Positions 16,451-20,523 of a stretch of 20,523 nucleotides of DNA are shown one piece after another (position 1 is the first letter of the stretch; each line of letters begins with the position of its first letter). The translations under genes and the position numbers were made by a program. This DNA is from JAPLDB01 sp964356415 (GTDB lineage: Bacteria > Bacteroidota > Bacteroidia > AKYH767-A > 2013-40CM-41-45). The DNA is taken from positions 1 to 20,523 of the forward strand of contig CAYHHK010000072.1 in assembly GCA_964356415.1 (NCBI GenBank), given 5' to 3'. The notes under the pieces are model-generated. The model worked only from the letters and a program-made list of their open reading frames with translations. It had not been told where the DNA came from and made no database searches.

Positions 16451-17422
16451 TCAAGCGTTCACCATTTCCCCCCGCCGTTTCAACACCCTTTCCGCTGCCT
16501 TAATAATATCATTCGCGTCGAGTCCGTACTTAACCATCAACTGCTCCGGCGTGCCGCTTTCTCCGAAGGAATCATTGACTGCAACATACTCTTGTGGAAC
16601 CGGATAATGCTGTGTTAGTACTTGTGCGATTGCATCTCCCAGCCCTCCGTTTCTTTGATGTTCTTCTGCAGTTACTACGCACCCTGTCTTCCTCACGGAG
16701 TTTAGGACGGCATCAACATCCAATGGTTTAATCGTATGGATATTGATCACCTCAGCGCTGATACCCTTTGCTTCCAGGGCTTCGCAGGCCTCAAGTGCTT
16801 TCCATACGAGGTGACCGGTAGCAAAAATGGAAACATCGGTTCCTTCACTCAGCATAAGTGCTTTGCCGATCTCAAATTTCTGATCCGGCGATGTAAAATT
16901 CTGGACAACAGGCCTTCCAAAACGCAGGTACACCGGTCCGTGATGTTCTGCTATTGCCAGGGTTGCGGCTTTCGTCTGGTTGTAATCACATGGATTGATC
17001 ACCACCATTCCCGGCAACATGCGCATCATGCCAAGGTCTTCAAGGATCTGATGTGTGGCGCCGTCCTCACCCAACGTAACACCGGCATGGCTTGCACAGA
17101 TTTTTACATTTTTATGTGAATACGCAATGCTCTGTCGGATCTGATCATAGACCCTTCCTGTAGAAAAATTTGCGAACGTTCCTGTAAATGGAATTTTCCC
17201 TCCGATGGTAAGACCGGCAGCAATGCCCATCATATTAGCCTCTGCTATTCCGATCTGGAAAAACCGGTCAGGGAATTCTTTTTCAAAGGCATCCATTTTA
17301 AGTGAGCCGGTGAGGTCGGCACAGAGTGCTACAACGTTTGGATTTTTTCTACCGAGTTCCAGTAGTCCGGCGCCAAACCCGCTTCTGGTGTCCTTTTTGT
17401 CTAGTATGGGATATTTTTTCAT
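16451..17422 (-). CDS. Transketolase C-terminal (pyrimidine-binding) subunit
   Basis: A 323-residue protein matching the C-terminal half of split transketolases: a pyrimidine-binding domain (about 10-175) and a C-terminal domain (about 190-315). The catalytic glutamate that activates thiamine diphosphate is probably Glu61 in GIAEANMMGIAAG. GVTLGEDGATHQ and the NGGLGDAIAQVL turn are also family features. With the N-terminal subunit encoded at 19023-19868 it should transfer two-carbon ketol units between sugar phosphates in the non-oxidative pentose phosphate pathway. A VWA protein gene separates the two halves, ending 24 bp before this start. A 1-deoxyxylulose-phosphate synthase-like role is less likely, given the paired N half. 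Confidence 0.95.
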   Translation of the reverse strand: MKKYPILDKKDTRSGFGAGLLELGRKNPNVVALCADLTGSLKMDAFEKEFPDRFFQIGIAEANMMGIAAGLTIGGKIPFTGTFANFSTGRVYDQIRQSIAYSHKNVKICASHAGVTLGEDGATHQILEDLGMMRMLPGMVVINPCDYNQTKAATLAIAEHHGPVYLRFGRPVVQNFTSPDQKFEIGKALMLSEGTDVSIFATGHLVWKALEACEALEAKGISAEVINIHTIKPLDVDAVLNSVRKTGCVVTAEEHQRNGGLGDAIAQVLTQHYPVPQEYVAVNDSFGESGTPEQLMVKYGLDANDIIKAAERVLKRRGEMVNA

Positions 17423-17446
17423 ATCAGGTGTGAAGTTAAATATTCT

Positions 17447-18904
17447 TTAGTTGAATGAAACTGCAATGCTTGTTCCGCTTACGACCTTGAAATTCTTCTC
17501 AACCGTATAAACGGATTCGCGGCTTGCCTTTGGACGATAGACCACCTTGTAATCTCCGGGCTGTAACACAAATGTTTCCTTGGTCTGTGTATCATCAAGA
17601 TTGGCGACCCATTTAAGTTTTCCCTTGTCGCTGGTGTATATGCTTCCGTACCCTGTGCTGTTGGTGATAAATGAGGCCATTCCCGGCTGTGGGATTTCAA
17701 TTGTTGTTGTCTTGCTCTGGTCAATACTTACACCTTCAAGGTTTATTCTCGGCAGCGTGAGAATTTCAAGGTCGTATTTTCCTGTGATGTATTTTTCAGT
17801 CGAACCGAATTCCTGAACGTTCAGTGTATTCATCTCATGCCGCTTGCGGATAATGGCCTGTAGGCGCTTGTATTCATTGCCTGTATTGATCTTCAGGTAA
17901 AGGTAGCCCTGAGGTGCATCAATGCCAACGGTATTGTGCTTGCCTGCAGTTTGAACTACGGAATCTCTTGTAACCGGTGGAATAGTATGCACGACGATTT
18001 TATAAGTAGTATTCGGATCAATTACCAGCGTATCAGGAAATCCTTTTGCATTCAATGTATGAATGTAATTATATTTGATCGCTCCTGTTTTCCGGTCATA
18101 AAATGTCATGTTCACATTTGTTTCCGTTGGATGGCGGTCTGAATCAAGAAGGTTTACCTGCAGTGTTGTTGCATTCAATGCCTGTTTGATCACAATATTA
18201 AGGGCGCTTTCAAAAGTAGTTTCATTTGCGGCGTCATAAAACCTACCAACACAGTCGAACATTTTTTTGAGGTCTGCATTCAGTCCAAGTCCGATGACGA
18301 ATGGCTTCAAAACGATCCCTTTTTTCTGAAGCTCAGCAGAGGTTGCACAAGGGTCGCCGCCGCACTCTTCAATTCCATCTGTTATCAGGATGATGATGTT
18401 TCTGCTTTTATCCTGCGGGAAATCATTGCCGCATAGTCCGAGCGACATGGCAATAGGTGTTGTTCCACGAGGAGTTACATTTTTTAATACCTGTTGAATC
18501 ATGGAAACATTTCCCTTTCCAAATGGAACCTCCAGGCGACTGTCATCGCAATCCTGCGGTGGATAAGGCTTTTGATGTCCGTACACACGCAATGCCAGTT
18601 CGATGTCAGGAACGTATTTCAGACTATCCAGCAATTGATTCATCAAACGTTTTGCAACATCGATCTTCGCACCCGTCTGCCATTGCCCGAACATACTTTG
18701 TGATGCATCAAATAGAAATTCAATCCTTGTTAGTTGAGGAGGGGCCGGGATGGGTTTCTTTTTCTGAGCTGAGGAAGAGAAAACAGATACAAGAATCAAG
18801 ATGCAAGACAGTAGGAAACCCTTAGTAATCTTCGATACATACCAGATTCCGGAAACCTTAAATTTATAATTGATACTTAGCAATTCTTTTATTTTATTAC
18901 TCAC
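17447..18904 (-). CDS. Exported von Willebrand factor A domain protein
   Basis: A 485-residue protein from a GTG start. A hydrophobic segment (about 30-45, LLSCILILVSVFSSSAQ) ends in a good signal-peptidase site, but about 28 residues precede it, so the true start may lie downstream; no in-frame ATG offers one. The VWA domain (about 60-240) has a complete metal-ion site: DASQS (Asp66, Ser68, Ser70), Thr148 in PRGTTP and Asp176 in ITDGIEE. Cysteine pairs (CGNDF, ECGGDPC) suggest disulfides outside the cytoplasm. The rest is beta-rich with a C-terminal carboxypeptidase-regulatory-like or Ig-like look and no T9SS tail. The ligand is unknown. It sits between the two transketolase genes on the same strand. 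Confidence 0.9.
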   Translation of the reverse strand: MSNKIKELLSINYKFKVSGIWYVSKITKGFLLSCILILVSVFSSSAQKKKPIPAPPQLTRIEFLFDASQSMFGQWQTGAKIDVAKRLMNQLLDSLKYVPDIELALRVYGHQKPYPPQDCDDSRLEVPFGKGNVSMIQQVLKNVTPRGTTPIAMSLGLCGNDFPQDKSRNIIILITDGIEECGGDPCATSAELQKKGIVLKPFVIGLGLNADLKKMFDCVGRFYDAANETTFESALNIVIKQALNATTLQVNLLDSDRHPTETNVNMTFYDRKTGAIKYNYIHTLNAKGFPDTLVIDPNTTYKIVVHTIPPVTRDSVVQTAGKHNTVGIDAPQGYLYLKINTGNEYKRLQAIIRKRHEMNTLNVQEFGSTEKYITGKYDLEILTLPRINLEGVSIDQSKTTTIEIPQPGMASFITNSTGYGSIYTSDKGKLKWVANLDDTQTKETFVLQPGDYKVVYRPKASRESVYTVEKNFKVVSGTSIAVSFN

Positions 18905-18906
18905 CT

Positions 18907-19013
18907 ATTCGTAATTCGTACCACCCGTTATTCGATATCAGGTAATCCTAATTCGCAACCTGCTTATTGTATTAGAAATGGAATGTCGAATCCGTAATTT
19001 GTAAATTCGTAAA
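18907..19013. repeat. Degenerate ATTCGTA-type repeat region
   Basis: ATTCGTA occurs twice in tandem at 18907-18920. Looser copies (TTATTCGATA, TAATTCGCAA, GTAATTTGTAAATTCGTAA) are scattered to about 19013. The region fills the 118-bp gap between the transketolase N-subunit stop and the VWA start. It contains no promoter consensus that I could see, so the VWA gene may depend on read-through from upstream. Confidence 0.5.
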
Positions 19014-19022
19014 CATTAGTAT

Positions 19023-19868
19023 TTAGTAATCCCCGATTGTCTCCTCAAGTTGACCCAATGCAACAACCAACTGCTCTGCATTCGGCGCCACGCCATGCCA
19101 TTTGTGCGAGCCCATCATGAAATCAACACCCTGGCCCATTTCTGTTTTCATGAGGACCACTACCGGCTGTTGCTTACCTGTTAACGATTTTGCTTCGCCC
19201 ATTATTTGAAGTACTTCTTCCATCTTATTGCCGTCCATTTCTAGCACCTTCCATCCGAAGCTTTCAAATTTCGGACGAAGGTTCCCGTAAGGCATTACGT
19301 TGGCGACAGAGCCGTCAATCTGTTGTCCGTTCACATCCACAACAGTGATGAGGTTATCCCTCTTTTTCGCACCGGCATACATGACCGCTTCCCAGATCTG
19401 TCCTTCTTCCATTTCTCCGTCGCCGCATAAGCAGTAAACCAGTGAATCTTCCTTATTTAATTTTTTCGTCAGTGATGCTCCGATAGCAACACTTAATCCT
19501 TGTCCGAGGGAACCACTTGCCACGCGTATACCTTCAAGGCCTTCATGTGTAGCGGGATGTCCCTGTAAACGCGAATTGATTTTCCTGAATGTTGCAAGTT
19601 CTTTCACGTCAAAAAAACCTGAGCGCGCAAGCACGCTGTACCAGACAGGTGATATGTGTCCGTTGCTGAGAAAGAACAGGTCTTCGCCTTTGCCATTCAT
19701 GTCGAACTTATCTTTCTTTCTGAGAATATTGAAATACATGGCCGTAAAAAAATCTGCGCAGCCCAGTGAGCCGCCAGGGTGACCGGAGTTGCAGGCATTG
19801 ACCATGCGTACAATGTCTCTACGCACCTGGAATGCTAAACGTTTCAGTTCGTTGATGTCAGTTGTCAT
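19023..19868 (-). CDS. Transketolase N-terminal (thiamine diphosphate-binding) subunit
   Basis: A 281-residue protein equal to the N-terminal half of transketolase. Visible family features are CNSGHPGGSLGCADF (His30), FLSNGHISPVWY, HPATHEGLEGIRVASGSLGQGL and the diphosphate-binding motif from GDGEMEEG (149-156) to Asn180 in VVDVNGQQIDG, which holds the Mg2+ and cofactor. Active enzyme needs the C-terminal subunit encoded at 16451-17422. The ATG at 19868 is well placed, and a TACCTTTG box lies 34 bp upstream on the minus strand. It is probably the first gene of a three-gene unit with the VWA protein and the C half. Confidence 0.96.
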   Translation of the reverse strand: MTTDINELKRLAFQVRRDIVRMVNACNSGHPGGSLGCADFFTAMYFNILRKKDKFDMNGKGEDLFFLSNGHISPVWYSVLARSGFFDVKELATFRKINSRLQGHPATHEGLEGIRVASGSLGQGLSVAIGASLTKKLNKEDSLVYCLCGDGEMEEGQIWEAVMYAGAKKRDNLITVVDVNGQQIDGSVANVMPYGNLRPKFESFGWKVLEMDGNKMEEVLQIMGEAKSLTGKQQPVVVLMKTEMGQGVDFMMGSHKWHGVAPNAEQLVVALGQLEETIGDY

Positions 19869-19901
19869 GAGCGAATTAGAATTGATGTTTATTTAAGTTC
19901 A

Positions 19902-19909
19902 CAAAGGTA
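19902..19909 (-). promoter_or_regulatory. Probable -7 promoter box of the transketolase unit
   Basis: On the minus strand the sequence is TACCTTTG, an exact match to TAnnTTTG. It would place transcription start about 25 bp before the ATG at 19868. A TTG is found upstream, but its spacing (about 24 bp) is longer than usual for a -33 element. Confidence 0.5.
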
Positions 19910-20333
19910 AAATTGATAAAACAGGAGCGCATTCAATCGTAATTAAATATCAACAAAATATGCTGTGGGTTTGTGCATTTTGAAGCTAAAAAACAATTAT
20001 TTAGTAAGCTATGAATCCTTTTTATGTTTACTGCAATGAATACGAACTTTTAGGCCGAATTTTGACAATGAATTTTTGTAATTGACACCTCCACCAACCA
20101 TTGGAATTGATTCTCGAAACACTATATGAAACATCAATTCGCATTTCTTCAGGAACGCAAGAAATTTTCAATCACCCATTATTTTCAGCCACTCTTCAAA
20201 TAATCAGGTAAATCTTTCATCGATTTGATTTTTAGATAATTTATTTATATACGTTTGACGTACCAATTCTGAAAGACATGATTTCGATTTACAGTCTACA
20301 GTCTACAGTTAGTAGTTAGTATTGTCAGAAAAA
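19910..20333. other. AT-rich intergenic region without a convincing gene
   Basis: About 420 bp separate the transketolase promoter from the fragment at 20334. One minus-strand frame (ATG 20144 to TAA 20028, 38 residues beginning MRIDVSYSVSRINSNGWW) is open, but it is short and unrecognised. TCTACAG units appear near 20291-20309, followed by TTAGTAG-like words to 20320. Nothing else was found. Confidence 0.5.
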
Positions 20334-20471
20334 ATGTGTGCAATAAAGCATGCCAATGGATATGATTGGTGGATTTTATTTCATGACATTAACTTTACCG
20401 ATAGTTCAAATGTTTTTTACAGAATGTTATTTGACTCTTCAGGTATTATTACAGAGGACACTAAACTGTAA
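20334..20471 (+). pseudogene. Fragment of a T9SS-type surface propeller gene
   Basis: A 45-residue frame, starting MCAIKHANGYDWWILFHDIN and ending ITEDTKL before a TAA. The motif K-H-A-N-G-x-D-W-W followed by a Phe-Tyr-x-x-L-F-x-x-x-G strand is the hallmark of large T9SS-exported propellers in Bacteroidota. The protease encoded at 3952-7488 has the same element (HCNGIDYWVVIKGYPGDGKF, then YSILVTQDG). Here it is isolated: neither the preceding nor the following propeller strands are present in any frame. It is most likely a remnant left by deletion or recombination. A short functional gene is unlikely but cannot be excluded. Confidence 0.5.
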
Positions 20472-20523
20472 CACATCATCATTTAACATTATTAGGTTTT
20501 CTTAACAACTGATTCCGTGGACA

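Noticed and set aside
20028..20144. 38-residue minus-strand frame in the last intergenic region
   Set aside because: Short, with no recognised motif and no start context. It is kept only as a note in the intergenic entry.

Overview
The window looks like chromosomal DNA of a member of the Bacteroidota, probably an environmental lineage near Chitinophagales/Sphingobacteriales. Three proteins end in type A sorting domains of the type IX secretion system (T9SS). Two starts carry a TAnnTTTG -7 box. Starts lack strong Shine-Dalgarno sequences. An ECF sigma / membrane protein / Spy-like cassette and a split transketolase are also typical of the phylum. No rRNA, tRNA, CRISPR array, integrase or transposase was seen.

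Layout. 1-93: probable 3' end of an upstream gene. 314-1998: xseA-xseB, both subunits of exonuclease VII, overlapping by ATGA. 2242-3843 (minus): secreted FG-GAP propeller with a T9SS tail. 3952-7488 (plus): secreted M43 metalloprotease fused to PKD, propeller and Ig-like modules. 7495-8235: truA, 6 bp behind it. 8361-13964: 1867-residue surface protein with lamin-tail, CotH and seven 77-residue repeats, preceded by a leader hairpin that ends 2 nt before its ATG. 13993-14033: hairpin between convergent genes. 15770-14059 (minus): ECF sigma factor, single-pass membrane protein (probable anti-sigma) and Spy-like periplasmic protein. 15796-16432: purine tract and a frameshifted four-helix-bundle (23S intervening-sequence) gene inside short direct and inverted repeats. 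19868-16451 (minus): transketolase N half, von Willebrand A protein, transketolase C half. 19869-20523: mostly non-coding, with a 45-codon fragment of a T9SS-type propeller.

How the parts relate. The three large secreted proteins share a T9SS export and anchoring route and probably act on the cell surface or outside it. The sigma cassette is the likely envelope-stress response unit. XseAB, TruA and transketolase are housekeeping. The most unusual stretch is the four-helix-bundle mini-element at 15796-16432. It combines a one-base frameshift in a G run, a 12-bp direct repeat bracketing the gene, mirrored inverted repeats and a G-run-rich purine tract directly upstream of the sigma gene. Several short degenerate tandem repeats (octamers at 171-202, ATTCGTA units near 18907, TCTACAG units near 20291) occupy other intergenic gaps.
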